64,000 nt of DNA from Bicyclus anynana (GCF_947172395.1 NC_069090.1:5404291-5468290); one strand, 5' to 3'. Counted from the first letter of the stretch, positions 41,011 through 51,534 are shown. The notes: generated by a model not told the origin, from the letters alone. A program made the numbers and translations.

Positions 41011-41340
41011 CCCAGAACCTCACCATCAGAAGAAACACTAACCACAGTATCAACCAGGTTGTTTGCTTCGGAATAAAATTTATTTAAAACATCTGTAATA
41101 TAATCCATTAAAAAACGCATAATCAAATATACTGGCTCGTTACGCGAAATGTACGTTGTACGTTAAATAAATCATCACTTGATTTAATATACATTTGCAG
41201 CAGACAGAGCCAAATGGATGCATATACGAGCACAACATGAGGTTTGTTTGTCTCTATTTCATTTGCATAAATGTATGAACGGCGCGTTAATATTGTATGA
41301 AAATGATATCCTGTCCTTTATTTAGTCTTATTATGACACA

Positions 41341-41557
41341 CTAGCTGACAATGCTAGCCACGTGCGGTTTTACCCGCGTGGTTCCCGTTCCCGTAAGAAA
41401 ACGGAGATAATATATAGCCTATAGTTTTCCTCGATAAATAGGCTATATAACACTGAAAAAAATTTTCAAATCGGACCAGTAGTTCTTGAGATTAGCGCGT
41501 TCAATCAAACAAACAAATAAACAAACAAACTCTTCAGCTTCATAATATTAGTATAGA
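41341..41557 (-). mobile_element. H1 Helitron, full length
   Basis: CTAGCTGACAATGCTAGCCA with a 9-bp insertion near the 3' end, GGTTTTACCCGCGTGGTTCC, GATTAGCGCGTTCAATCAAA, CATAATATTAGTATAGA. It lies directly beside an H3 element. Confidence 0.88.
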
Positions 41558-41560
41558 TTA

Positions 41561-41758
41561 ACCGACACCCAGCGGGTTTACCCGCGTAGTTCCTGTTCCC
41601 TTGATAATATACAGGGGTATATTATACATAGCCTTTGACACTCACAAATAATGTGGCTTTGTAGTGGTAAAAGAATTTTTAAATCGGTACAGTAGATACA
41701 TAGATTACCCCTCCGATACCACAAACTTAACTCAGTAGACTTTATAATGTCAGTATAG
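41561..41758 (-). mobile_element. H3 Helitron
   Basis: ACCGACACCCAGCGGGTTTA, CCCGCGTAGTTCCTGTTCCC, CACTCACAAATAATGTGG, AAAAGAATTTTTAAATCGG and GTCAGTATAGA. The CTAG end has decayed to TTAA. Confidence 0.7.
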
Positions 41759-41762
41759 ATTA

Positions 41763-41850
41763 ACTGCCTCGGTGGTCTAGTAGTTAGTCTATGGGGCTTT
41801 GGATCACGAGGTCGTGGGTTCGAATCCCAGAATTTTCAAAATAAGTTCAG
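41763..41850 (+). mobile_element. tRNA-like SINE head, family D
   Basis: GCCTCGGTGGTCTAGTAGTT (A-box TGGTCTAGTAGTTA) and GTCGTGGGTTCGAATCCCAG (B-box GGTTCGAATCC), about 30 nt apart. This is close to tRNA spacing, but there is no acceptor-stem pairing I can support and it merges into a repeat-like AT-rich tail. More likely a SINE head than a functional tRNA. Confidence 0.5.
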
Positions 41851-41862
41851 TTAATAGTAATT

Positions 41863-42030
41863 TATATACTAATATTAAAAAGAGGTAAAGTTTGTTAGGT
41901 TGTAGGGGTGATCTCTGGATCTACGAAACTGATTTAGAAATTTTTTTTTGGCACTGAAAAGCCACGATATTTGTGAGTGTCATAGGCTATATTTTATTCT
42001 GGGAACCCACTTTGAAGCAGTGTGGTGAGT
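41863..42030 (+). mobile_element. H3 Helitron, 5' part
   Basis: TATACTAATATTAAAAAGAG, GTAGGGGTGATCTCTGGATC, TGTGAGTGTCATAGGCTATA. It is the opposite orientation of the neighbouring 41561 copy, so the two form a head-to-head pair around the SINE head. Confidence 0.65.
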
Positions 42031-42542
42031 AATTTCCAAATCCCCTCGCCTATAAGGAAGGCGGCTTTACCCTAAAACGGGCCATTAAATTAGGCTAATG
42101 ATTTCTAGCGGTATTTTCCTCGTATCGTTTCTTATTGTACGTAGAACTGTTTCATTATTTTAGTGTGTTATTTTACTCCGCAGCAACTGAAGTATGTGGG
42201 GCACGTATATGAACGCGACTCGAAAGGCTTTTAATCAAGTTATTCTGCGGTTTTGTTCAGTTTACACACGCTCTGTAGATAGTTACGCAAGCACTTCATA
42301 ACTGTCACATTACGTTCCGATGCGTGAGACCGCAACTTGAAATAAACTCTGCGAATAGTTGGAATATTATTGTCGGTAAACGTACGTGTTTACATAAAAT
42401 GTTTATGTTTTATGTGGGTACAGGGCACAGATTAATGAATAATAGGCAGATAGAGCGTACGGCACTCGGCAGGGATGCAGATATTTCAAATATAAATTCA
42501 AAAACGAATACATTCTCGAGTAATCAGTAATTTTCAATATTC
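42031..42542. other. No gene seen
   Basis: No recognised repeat. The ORF 42324-42530 has no domain. Confidence 0.45.
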
Positions 42543-42735
42543 CTAGCTGACACGGCGCGGTTTTACCCGCGTGGTTCCCGTTTCCGTAGGAATACTTGGA
42601 TAATATATAACCTATAGCCTTCCTCGATAAATGGGCTATCTAACACTGAAAGATTTTTTTAAATCGGACCCGTAGTTCCTGAGATTAGCGCGTTCATCCA
42701 AACAAACTATTCAGCTTTATAATATTAGTATAGAT
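42543..42735 (-). mobile_element. H1 Helitron, full length
   Basis: CTAGCTGACACGGCGCGG, GTTTCCGTAGGAATACTTGG, GGGCTATCTAACACTGAAAG, AACTATTCAGCTTTATAATA then TTAGTATAGA. Confidence 0.88.
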
Positions 42736-43079
42736 TCAAAACATTAAATGGTGTCTTATGTTTTTAATTATTAAAAACTGGTTTGAAAAAAACAAGATGG
42801 AGTATTTTTATAGGTATTGTATTATTTATTGATTATTAGTCTATTATGATAATATCAATTTACGTAATTGTTAATAGTGTTAAATCTTGAAATACAAATT
42901 ATGAAAGTGTTTTTATGTGCGGATGTCAAGGAGACGCGTGACGTTTGTTTTTTTTTATGGGTTTCTCACCTCACCGCGCTGCTTGTATAGACTCATTCTG
43001 TATCATTCTTTATTCTGTGGGTATGTATGTAAATACTGAATTTTCATTGTTGTTGTTCAAACTAATATCTCTTATCTTA

Positions 43080-43215
43080 TGAGACGGTTTGAGATTCATA
43101 TTGTATGCGGCACATCACAAGCCATCACGACATGTCACAACAGTCAACACATAAGTGTAAACGTTGCCATACAAAATGTATGATAACGATTCCCTTCTGA
43201 TGCGGTGATGCACTC
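43080..43215. mobile_element. Hairpin MITE M3, diverged copy
   Basis: AGCCATCACGACATGTCACA and CATAAGTGTAAACGTTGCCA then TACAAAATGTATGATAACGA match the element at 50118-50265. The left arm has decayed while the right arm (CTGATGCGGTGATGCAC) is recognisable. Confidence 0.6.
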
Positions 43216-43737
43216 AAATCATCAAAGACAAAACTTACAGTTAGACCGTCACGTATCAGAAAGAAACCGGGTGGTATCTCAAAACTCTACGGCGTTGAAT
43301 TGAATTGAGTATACTTATTATCTAAATAAATGCAGAATGCAACCGAAACGTACTCGTAAATGCAGATCCATCGCTTACATATTAATGCAGTTGCAAAGGG
43401 AGCAATAGTCCTCTTTAAATGGGATATATTATTCAAAGACGACTGAGGCAACCACCGCCCAGTCGCCCGCCAGAAATAAACATACTGCTTGTATCGATAA
43501 TGCTGTATCAGGCATTAAATCTAGGGTAGAAGGGGGAGAAATGGAAAATATAAACTATTGTTCTTCTCATTGTGGTTTTTACAGCTTTTATATGGGTTTT
43601 TACGAGTTCATTTATTATGTTAGATGTTTTTAAATTAACTAGCCAAATAGATTATTTATTTATTATAATGTGCTTTTGGAGCTCCATATGTTTTTGGAAT
43701 TACTCAAAATTAATAGGAATTAATAAGGAAATAAGGA
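43216..43737. other. No gene seen
   Basis: AT-rich, no sizeable ORF or shared repeat. Confidence 0.45.
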
Positions 43738-43960
43738 GTTTCTCTGCGTAATCGAAATGAGGAGATACGCAGACTAACTAAAGTAACTGGCATAGCTCAG
43801 CAAGTCGCGAAGCTGAAATGGTAATGGCCAGGATATAGTTCGAAGAGTCGATGGACGTTGGGGTCCCAAGTTGCTGGAATAGCGACCCCTCACCGGAAAG
43901 CGCAGTGTTGGTCGACCTCCCACTAGGTGGAACGATGACATCAAGCGCTGTGGAAGCAGT
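43738..43960 (+). mobile_element. RTE 3' fragment, old
   Basis: TCTCTGCGTAATCGAAATGA, CATAGCTCAGCAAGTCGCGA, GATGGACGTTGGGGTCCCAA, GGTCGACCTCCCACTAGGTG. Premature stops and indels. It ends about 15 bp before a minus-strand SINE A. Confidence 0.8.
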
Positions 43961-43968
43961 CTAACTTG

Positions 43969-44172
43969 ATAGAAGGAGGATGAAAATCCACACCTCTTTC
44001 GGTTTCTACACGACAGTTTAACGGAACGCTTAATTTAGCACTTAGCGGTATGTATTTGCTGGTAGGGTGGTAACTAGCCACGGCTGAAGCCGGGCCACCA
44101 GGCAATCTGGACCAAATAAGAAAACCTCAAACGGCCCAGCCGGGGATCGAACCCAGGACCTCCGTCTTGTGT
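43969..44172 (-). mobile_element. SINE A, head truncated
   Basis: AGGAGGATGAAAATCCACAC, GGTAGGGTGGTAACTAGCCA, CGGCCCAGCCGGGGATCGAA, CCCAGGACCTCCGTCTTGTG, then unrelated sequence where the A-box should be. Confidence 0.88.
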
Positions 44173-44449
44173 GTTACATTAGTGCAACATGTAATTACTA
44201 CTCTCGCATAATGAAAACAATGGATGCAAGAACAAATAGAGTTTAGAACGTAAAATAATAATGAATGTTCACAGTGGAACAAAACTGGCCGAAAAATGAC
44301 TAATTCATTACGTAGCCCGAGCTAACACTAATTCTCTCTGCGTTATTGTAAAACGTGACCTACAAAACATTACAAAATTCTACAATATATTGTATTTTCT
44401 GCTGAATCCTTTTTTGACACGGTAATAAATACAAAACTAGAAAGTCCTG

Positions 44450-44715
44450 TGAGAATACGATATATAATACTCACAAATAACATGGCTTTCTATTAGTAAA
44501 GGAATTTTCAAAATCGGCCTTATATACTAGTAGACTCCCCACGATTTTGCCCGCGTTGTTCCCGTTCCCATGGGAATATGGCGATGAAATACAATCTATG
44601 ACACTCAAAAATAACCTGGCTTTATAGTGATAAAAGAATTGTTAAAATAAGTTTAATAGATCCATAGTTTACCCCCTACAACACCATACACTTTACCTCT
44701 TTATAATATTAGTAG
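44450..44715 (-). mobile_element. Two H3 Helitron copies in tandem
   Basis: 44450-44528 (ACTCACAAATAACATGGCTT, TATTAGTAAAGGAATTTTC) is a fragment. 44529-44715 is fuller: CTAGTAGACTCCCCACGATT, CCCGCGTTGTTCCCGTTCCC, CAAAAATAACCTGGCTTTAT, TTATAATATTAGTAGGTATA. Confidence 0.65.
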
Positions 44716-44729
44716 GTATAGTATAAGTA

Positions 44730-44979
44730 TTTTTTTATTCTTTACAAGTTAGCCCTTGAACTTGAAAATCCACACCCCTTTCGGTTTCTACACGCCATCG
44801 TACCGGAACGCTAAATCGTTTGGCGGTACGTCTATGCCGGTAGGGTGATAACTAGCCACGGCGGAAGCCAGCCAGACCTGGACCAATTAAGAAAATCTCA
44901 ATCGGCCCAGTCGGGGATTGAACCCAGGACCTCCGTCTTGTAAATCCACCGCGCATACCAACGCGCCACGGAGGCCGTC
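44730..44979 (-). mobile_element. SINE A, near full length with internal deletion
   Basis: TTTTTTTATTCTTTACAAGT, then AGCCCTTGAA joined directly to CTTGAAAATCCACACCCCTT, so the conserved 3' hairpin segment is deleted. The head is complete (GGGGATTGAACCCAGGACC, CGCGCCACGGAGGCCGTC). Confidence 0.9.
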
Positions 44980-44984
44980 AAAAG

Positions 44985-45510
44985 AAATATAGATCATTCA
45001 CCACATAACATCAGAGGATCATCGCCATACAAGTCATCTGTTTGTTAACTGTTGCGTTAACTAGTTAAAAAAATAAAAAATATATATTAAACTAGGTAGC
45101 ACGTCGATATTTTAAATTTATTTTACGGAAAATTTGTTAAAAACCCTATCGGTCTATCGGTAATTGTCAGTTTATCACGCGTTATTGATTGCTCCAACAT
45201 CACACTATCAACAGAGCCACCATCTCCCCTACTCCCCCATTTCCCCCACCTCCACCATCCTAACGGGGATCCCCCGACTAAGTTCGCGATTACACGGTTT
45301 TGCACTTTTAATTAAAAGTAACTGCAGAAGACGCAACATGTTATCATCTTGATTTAAAGTTTCAAATATTTCATAACAAGCTTTAAACTATGTAACGAGA
45401 TATCTGTATCGACCGGCCCTCACAATGTTTTCTAAATAAAGAACTTTTATAGAATTGACTTTTATTGAGTTATCGGATTTAATAATTTTAAATACTTTAA
45501 AAAACTAAAA
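44985..45510. other. No gene seen
   Basis: Two opposite ORFs at 45123-45352 are antisense to each other around a C-rich tract and have no domain. Confidence 0.45.
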
Positions 45511-45986
45511 AACACGCTTTTAGCACGCACTAAAAATTACAAATATTGAATTTAAGTCACATGACTATTTTTTTCGTATTCTAGACAGCAAACCCTTTCA
45601 TATGATATCCATATCATGGAGGTGGATTTCAAACAGCTAGTCCACCATCTTAGGGAGGACGCCATATTAGATTTGTAATGACGTTTCTTAGCTAGTCATG
45701 TATTGTCATCAGAACTCGGAGCGTGTGCAAAATTTAATCCTACATGAAGATCGGGTAGTCGGTCAAATTGAGATTCAAAGATTTGTCTTTCCTATATAGT
45801 TAAAGTGATTGGGGAGGCCGCCATATTGGATTTGTAATGACGTTTCTAAGCTAGTCATGAATTGTCATCAAAACTAAGAGCGTGTGCAAAATTTCATCCT
45901 AATCGAAGACCGGGAAGTGAGTTAAATTTAGATTCCAAGATTTTCTTACATACATAGTTACAAGTGAAGCAAATATGAAGCGTGTA
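45511..45986 (+). repeat. Repeat T1 with two internal ~160-bp units, left copy
   Basis: Bounded by ACACGCTT (45512-45519) and AAGCGTGT (45978-45985). Two tandem units share GACGTTTCTTAGCTAGTCAT, TGTCATCAGAACTCGGAGCG and GTGTGCAAAATTTAATCCTA (second unit near 45838-45900). A reverse-oriented copy lies at 49410-49781. Probably a non-autonomous DNA transposon; no ORF. Confidence 0.68.
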
Positions 45987-46182
45987 AAAATTACAGCAAA
46001 TCACTCGTAATCGATTCGTAAGCTTTCATTAATGCTACAGTTTCAACACGTGGTGAATGATTTAATTATTCATTCAATTTGTCGCATTATTGGTCCTATC
46101 ACCATTTCATACGGGCGCCGCAAATATGTGAAATACACAATTTTATATATTTATTTACCTTAGAAATCTAAATTAGCTTTTT

Positions 46183-46466
46183 ATTATCATTATCATCATT
46201 AACAACCCATCTTCGGCTAATTGTTGAGCACAAGTCGCCTCTCAGAATGAGAAGGGTTGGGCTAATAGTTAGCTAGAGAGTTGTGAAAATTTTCAGATAA
46301 TATGCAGGTTTCCTCGCGATGTCTTTCCATCACCGTTTGATGCATGTGATAATATATTTTAATTTTTTAGAATGCATGTAACTGAAAAGTTGCAAGTGAA
46401 TGCCCCGGACCGAATTTGAACCTACGCCCGAATTGAAAGCAGAGGTCATATCAACTGTCCACCTTA
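46183..46466 (-). mobile_element. SINE B, near full length
   Basis: ATTATCATTATCATCATTAA (tail complement), CAACCCATCTTCGGCTAATT, TCGCCTCTCAGAATGAGAAG, CTTTCCATCACCGTTTGATG, GAATTTGAACCTACGCCC. Confidence 0.88.
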
Positions 46467-46481
46467 TGATATGTGGAAAAC

Positions 46482-46639
46482 TATATAGAGTGATATGTCT
46501 GATCAATGAAACGTGATAGTCTTGATATAAGTAGAGGTAACCTCTACTTATAAAACTTGATAGTCTTAGTATAAGTAGAGGTTACCTCTACTTATGTCAA
46601 GACTATCACGTTTCATTGATCAGACATATCACCCTATAT
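46482..46639. repeat. Long near-perfect palindrome with nested inner palindromes
   Basis: Arms of about 68 bp (46483-46551 and 46571-46638) differ at two positions; the spacer is 46552-46570. Arms begin TATAGAGTGATATGTC and contain GATCAATGAAACGTGATAGT. Each arm also contains the self-complementary ATAAGTAGAGGTAACC...CTTAT. The spacer repeats part of the arm (CTTGATAGTCTTAGT), as expected if it arose by local template switching. Either a MITE or a foldback rearrangement. Confidence 0.8.
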
Positions 46640-47515
46640 TTGAAAGACAGCCTAACCTCTAACTTCAACCACTACAGAGAAACCTACCTACGCTCCGAAC
46701 TAAGTATCCATATTATACGATATCCCACTTTTAATTAAAAGTATTCGCAGAAGGTGTTACACAGCTTCATAGTTCGTATGAGCTCGAGAGTTTCAAGAAG
46801 TATCAGATAACGTATAACAAAATATCAACCTTAACCTGAACTATAATATTATACGGATTCACATCAATTATACCTATATTAGCGGATGCACGCGCGATGA
46901 TGATGATATAAATGTTATAAATGTTATACTAGTTGTAACTGTTAAATGGTTAAACATCAATCAATCAATCAATATCAATCAATATTCATTTATTACAACT
47001 AGACTTAGTTTACAAGCACTTTCGAATAAAATTAAAAAAATTAAAACGTCAGGTAATATTATTATATATTAAGATAATGGTGATGATAAGTAGTCTGTAA
47101 CAGATCATTATTTTAAACAGCTTAAGCTTAGGTGTAGTTCTAGTTAGTCAATTATAAAAATAAAAATATTAATAATAATTTATAAAAATATTCAATATAT
47201 ATATATTCACACTTAGTATGTTAGTTTTAACTCAGAAAGCACGTTTTAAATTGGAAACTGCAAAACTAGTTCATTTCGCTTCACCTCGTAACTTTGTACA
47301 ATTATATTCTGTGGCTATGCTAAGAATCGCACACATAGAATGCTGCTTCTTCGTTACCATTTTTTTTATCATATGTACAAAATATTGCAATTTATTAAAA
47401 CCGTCAAGCGCGAGTTCATATTAATTTAAAAATACTCAAGTTAATTTAAAACTAATGTACATTGCAGTAATTCTGAGTTATCCTGTTAGTTGAATTACCT
47501 TATAATTTATCTCCG
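46640..47515. other. No gene; LINE-like tail at 46985-47045
   Basis: 46985-47045 (TTCATTTATTACAACTAGAC, TTACAAGCACTTTCGAA) is the complement of a L-PSH-like LINE tail. The rest is AT-rich; the ORF 47218-47424 has no domain. Confidence 0.4.
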
Positions 47516-47516
47516 T

Positions 47517-47527
47517 ATACCCACGGA
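47517..47527 (+). repeat. 11-bp target duplication of an RTE copy, left
   Basis: ATACCCACGGA, identical to 47897-47907. Confidence 0.85.
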
Positions 47528-47896
47528 CTTGAATTGGTCGCTAACTATGGGCCTCTTATGAAGGCTCAGAGTCACAAGGCGGGCGATGGAACGAGCTATG
47601 TTAGGAGTATCTCTGCGTGATCGAATCAGAAATGAGGATATCCACAGAACCAAAGTCACCGACATAGCTCAACGAGTTGCGAATCTGAAGTGGCAATGGG
47701 CAGGGTACATAGTTCGAAGAGCTGATGGACGTTAGGGTCCCAAAGTGCTGGAATGGCGACCCCCCACCAGGTGGACTGACGACATCAAGCGTTATATGGA
47801 TATAGGTGGCTCAATATCGGGATGTTTGAAAGTCCCTACAAAAGGCCTATGTCCTGCAGTGGACGTCCATCGGCTGATATGATGGTGATGATGATG
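47528..47896 (+). mobile_element. 5'-truncated RTE insertion
   Basis: 369 bp from near TTGGTCGCTAACTATGGGCC to the (GATGAT)n tail. Small deletions and a stop in the ORF (GGACGTTAGGGTCCC) show it is inactive. The 11-bp duplication shows the truncated element inserted as such, by target-primed reverse transcription that stopped early. Confidence 0.9.
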
Positions 47897-47923
47897 ATAC
47901 CCACGGAATCAGACATTAGTTAA

Positions 47924-48148
47924 TCACACTAATATTATAAAGGCAAAAGTTTGTGTGTAAGTGTGTAAGTATGTTTGTTCCTCTTTCACGCTGCGGCTAC
48001 TAAAGCGATTTGGCTGAAATTTTCAATAGAAATAGATTTTACTTTGGAATAACACATAAGCTAGTTTTTATCTAGAAAAAATCCATGGTTCCCGCGGGAT
48101 TTGTGAAAAACTGAATTTCACGCGGACGAACTCGCGAGCGTCCGCTAG
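47924..48148 (+). mobile_element. H2 Helitron, intact reference copy
   Basis: 225 bp from TCACACTAATATTATAAAGG to CGTCCGCTAG, flanked by A (47923) and T (48149). The body includes GCTGCGGCTACTAAAGCGAT and ATCCATGGTTCCCGCGGG. The terminal hairpin pairs GCGGACG with CGTCCGC (one arm slightly altered). This copy defines the family used elsewhere in this annotation. Confidence 0.88.
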
Positions 48149-48425
48149 TTTACTATATCAGTACTACGAGTATATGCTGATGAAAACAAATTATCGTATA
48201 TTATTGAATAGTTTGTATAAAACATATGTACTTCCAATAAATAACCAATCACCCGTCGGATGAGCGGCGAATATGTCAATTAACATGATGTGATAATTGC
48301 TGGAACGGCGTTCATGTAATTAATGGCAGCGAGGTGGGTGACGACGGAAAACTCAATTAAGCACAACCAGAAAGTCAATGAAGTATATTTTTTAGCATTT
48401 AAAACATCCCTATAGTTCAATATTA

Positions 48426-48698
48426 ACACCCATATTCAGCTCTCTGTTGAGCACGAGACTCCTATCAGCATGGAAGGGGTTAGGCTAATAGTCTACCAAT
48501 TGGCAGACTTCACACACGAAGATAATTAAGAGAATTCTCAAGTATGCCGGTCTCCTCACAATATTTTACCTTCACGGTTTGAAACACTAGATATTTAATT
48601 TCTTAAAATACACACAACTGAAAAGTTACAGGTGCAACGGATTCGAACCTACGCCCTCCGAATCGAAGGCAGAGGTCATCCACTGGGCTATCATGGCT
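48426..48698 (-). mobile_element. SINE B
   Basis: ACCCATATTCAGCTCTCTGT, GAGACTCCTATCAGCATGGA, TTACCTTCACGGTTTGAAAC, GGATTCGAACCTACGCCCTC. A deletion removes the GCTGGCCC part. Confidence 0.85.
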
Positions 48699-48749
48699 TT
48701 CATAGTCCTATCGAATCTAATCTCGATAAGATTTCAAAGGCAAAGATAA

Positions 48750-48958
48750 CAATAACGGACTCCCGCTGTTTCGTCTATGTGAAATTCAGGTTTATACAAA
48801 TCGCACGGGAACCACGGATTTCCGGGATATAAAGTAGCCTACTGTTGTTCAATGATCTCCTCTATCTTTCAAGTTCCAGTGAAATCGCTTCAGCCGTTCC
48901 AAAGATTAGTACAGACAAACAGACAGAGAGACAACAATTTAAAAATAAAGTTGATTGA
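48750..48958 (-). mobile_element. Helitron-like element, family H5
   Basis: AACGGACTCCCGCTGTTTCG, GGGATATAAAGTAGCCTACT, AAATCGCTTCAGCCGTTCCA and CAGACAAACAGACAGAGAG. The CTAG end has decayed. Confidence 0.6.
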
Positions 48959-49023
48959 TTTAGAATCGTGTATGTAATTTTACTCTTGATTTTTATTTAA
49001 ACGTATTGAGTTAAATCATGAAC

Positions 49024-49132
49024 TTTCGCATCCCAATAGGACGCATGTGGCTCTACTGGTTCTCAGTGAGTCCCTCATACCCGACCGTAGAATGCCAGTT
49101 TTGCCTGCCACTCTACGATCGGGATGCGGAAA
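49024..49132. repeat. Imperfect hairpin
   Basis: CCCGACCGTAGAATGCCAG (49079-49097) pairs with CTGCCACTCTACGATCGGG (49104-49122), and the outer TTTCGCATCCC (49024) pairs with GGGATGCGGAAA (49121). Function unknown. Confidence 0.5.
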
Positions 49133-49409
49133 AGCATTTCCCAAAAAAAAAATCATGAAGTATTGGATTTTACAGCTTTGCTTAGCAGGCTTGTCATCAA
49201 GATAATAAATGAATATGATTTGCATTGTTCAAATTTGAAAGAACGATAAAAGGTTTTGGACAGAACAACACGACGGGAGACTTCCAGATTTTGACAACCT
49301 TTTTAACTCATCAAAAATCACTTGATTGAAAGGAAAATATATGATGTTGAGTACCAACCGACAAAAAACAAACAGGGAGAAAAGTTCTCAATACGACGCG
49401 TTTATTTTT

Positions 49410-49781
49410 ACACGCTTAATATTAGCTTCACTTGTAACTATTTTTAACAATTTTCACTTGAAAATTTTTAAATCTTAATTTGACCCACTCGGTCTACGAT
49501 TAGGATGAAATTTTGCACACGCTCTGAGCTCTGATGACAAATACAAGACTAGCTAAGAAACGTCATTACAAATACAATATGGCGGCCTCCTCAAGCTTGT
49601 CACTATATAGGTAAGCAAATCTTGGAATATTAATTTGACCCACTTCCCGGTCTTCGATTAGGATGAAATTTTGCACACGCTCTGAGCTCTGATGACACAT
49701 GACTAGCTAAGAAACGAATGGAATATGGCGGCCTCCCCAAGCTTGTAACTATGTATGTAAAAGTGCGTGCTAAAAGCGTGT
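49410..49781 (-). repeat. Repeat T1, right copy (inverse of 45511-45986)
   Basis: ACACGCTTAATATTAGCTTC at one end and TGCGTGCTAAAAGCGTGTTT at the other. Two internal units share TAGGATGAAATTTTGCACAC and GCTCTGAGCTCTGATGACA. Collinear with the left copy on the opposite strand, about 3.4 kb away. Confidence 0.68.
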
Positions 49782-50117
49782 TTTTTAGTTTTTTAAACTA
49801 TTATTTTTATTTTTTATGTATGAACACGCATATCTTTTTACTAAGTTGTTAGATTTTAATTATTTTTTATTGGAAAGGTATATTTCGAAGTTGGTCATAT
49901 AAATTTAGAAAAATTTTAACCATAAGTGTAGGATATATACAGGGATTAATTGATTGTCTACACATAAATTGTAACGTAAAACCACTCATAACTTTGTACA
50001 GAGTGGTCTGATATTGATAATTCTTTTTTTAATGGAAAGGAAATGATTTTCTTACTACTGATTAATTTGAAGTCGGTGCCAAGCTGTATATGGTTTTATT
50101 AGAAACGACCTAAATTA

Positions 50118-50265
50118 ACGTGTTGTGACGCATCAGAACAGAATCGGTATCATACATTTTGTATGTACATCAGAAGCCATCACGACATTTCACAAACATA
50201 AGTGTAAACGTTGCCATACAAAATGTATGATACCTATTCTGATCTGATGCGTTACGGCACGACAC
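50118..50265. mobile_element. Hairpin MITE M3
   Basis: Arms of about 47 bp: 50118-50165 (GACGCATCAGAACAGAATCG, TATCATACATTTTGTATG) and 50215-50265 (CATACAAAATGTATGATACC, CTGATCTGATGCGTTACGGC). The spacer carries AGCCATCACGACATTTCACA and ATAAGTGTAAACGTTGC, also present in the 43.1-kb copy. Confidence 0.68.
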
Positions 50266-50269
50266 GTCA

Positions 50270-50800
50270 TACAAATATAAATCCGGCTTTAGTAGTTTTT
50301 AATAGAACCACATTAAAGAACACTGCCCTAGAAGCCAGATATGGGTTGATAACGACAACGACTCGTTTTACTACGCCGTGAATTCGTAGTTTTGCAGAGA
50401 CAAGATGACAGCAGTCATATTCCTTGATGTCAGATAGGTAGGAATGTATGCAAATAAATAAATATTTGACACATTTAATAGAAGCTCCATAGTCTACTCT
50501 ATTCCAAAAACCAGCACGTAACACAATTCAATTATGTGGCAAGTATGGCGGGCTAAATTTTATTGCCATTATCATATAAAAGCCTTATCGTGAAAGGCCC
50601 AAGGCCACATCTTTGCCATACAAAACATTACAATAATAAAAGATAAAGATAATGCACGGGTCTTTTAATAGAACGGTAATGGCCGCCACGTCGTTTCATT
50701 TGTGGGCGGGTAAATCCGGATATTGCGTCCCGTTCCACGTTACAAGCGGATGTTAAAAAATTGCCATAAAACAGCATTAAGATCTTTTATTATCTGAAAT
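50270..50800. other. No gene seen
   Basis: AT-rich; GTGGGCGGGTAAATCCGG near 50702 is a small GC-rich island with no recognisable role. Confidence 0.4.
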
Positions 50801-50805
50801 AATTA

Positions 50806-51031
50806 ATTGAAATTAATTTCGCTTGAAAACATTTTAATTTTTTCAAAGATAATATTGTAAGAAGTCGTCTTGAAGACGGCCAAAAACTAATTAAAATTCT
50901 TAGAGTATTCACGTATTATTGTATTTACGTGTTGAAATTAATTTCGCTTAGAAAAATTTTAATTTTCTCAAAGATAATATTATAAAATAGGTCGTCTTTA
51001 AGACTAATTAAAATTCTTAGAGTATTCACGT
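50806..51031 (+). repeat. Tandem duplication, two ~105-bp units
   Basis: Units 50806-50912 and 50934-51031 share GAAATTAATTTCGCTT, CAAAGATAATATT and ATTAAAATTCTTAGAGTATT then CACGT. The inner GTCGTCTTGAAGACGGC hairpin is kept in the first unit only. Confidence 0.8.
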
Positions 51032-51384
51032 TTTATTTTTAGCTTTCAAACAGATTATGTTAGTCTAATTTCCTAATTTCTTTATAATCGTATATTTTTT
51101 AGATATTAATCTATTTATAGATATTGTTGAAAATAAGTAGTCTGAGCAGGATATGATGTCACTCGACTATCTCATGTTGGCTCGTCCTGACGCTAGTTGG
51201 CGCTAGTTGGTTCCGTGCAGAGTGGAAGTGGTTGAACGGAGGCAACTGGTGGGGTGCTTTGATTGATGTACAGTCGTTGGCAGTGTTCAGATGATGTTCT
51301 CTTCGCCAACATTTCTCGTGGAGTTGTTATTTTATTTTTGGGCACAGAGAATCTCTCTTTGTCTCGAATAGTGAATTCTGTTTT

Positions 51385-51500
51385 TAATTACAGTTTGATT
51401 TGTTAATTAAGTTGTCCTGACAAATCTTGTGAATCATAACTTTTGGTTGACATTGCTTTTTTTATTTTTGTAATCCATTTCTGAGTCTGCTAAAACTATA
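51385..51500 (-). repeat. Interspersed 150-bp repeat (R150), copy 3
   Basis: Minus strand of TTAATTAAGTTGTCCTGACA, AATCTTGTGAATCATAACTT and TCTGAGTCTGCTAAAACTAT. The adjoining 51170-51384 is less AT-rich and unassigned. Confidence 0.6.
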
Positions 51501-51534
51501 CTAACCATATATTTATTTTAAAAAGTATTTTTTT

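Noticed and set aside
41763..41840. tRNA gene
   Set aside because: Box spacing is right, but I cannot pair an acceptor stem and the 3' side runs into AT-rich repeat-like DNA. Kept only as a SINE-like head.
51170..51384. LTR with primer-binding site (TTGGCGC motif)
   Set aside because: TTGGCGC occurs near 51197, but no TG...CA ends, paired LTR or gag/pol sequence is visible.
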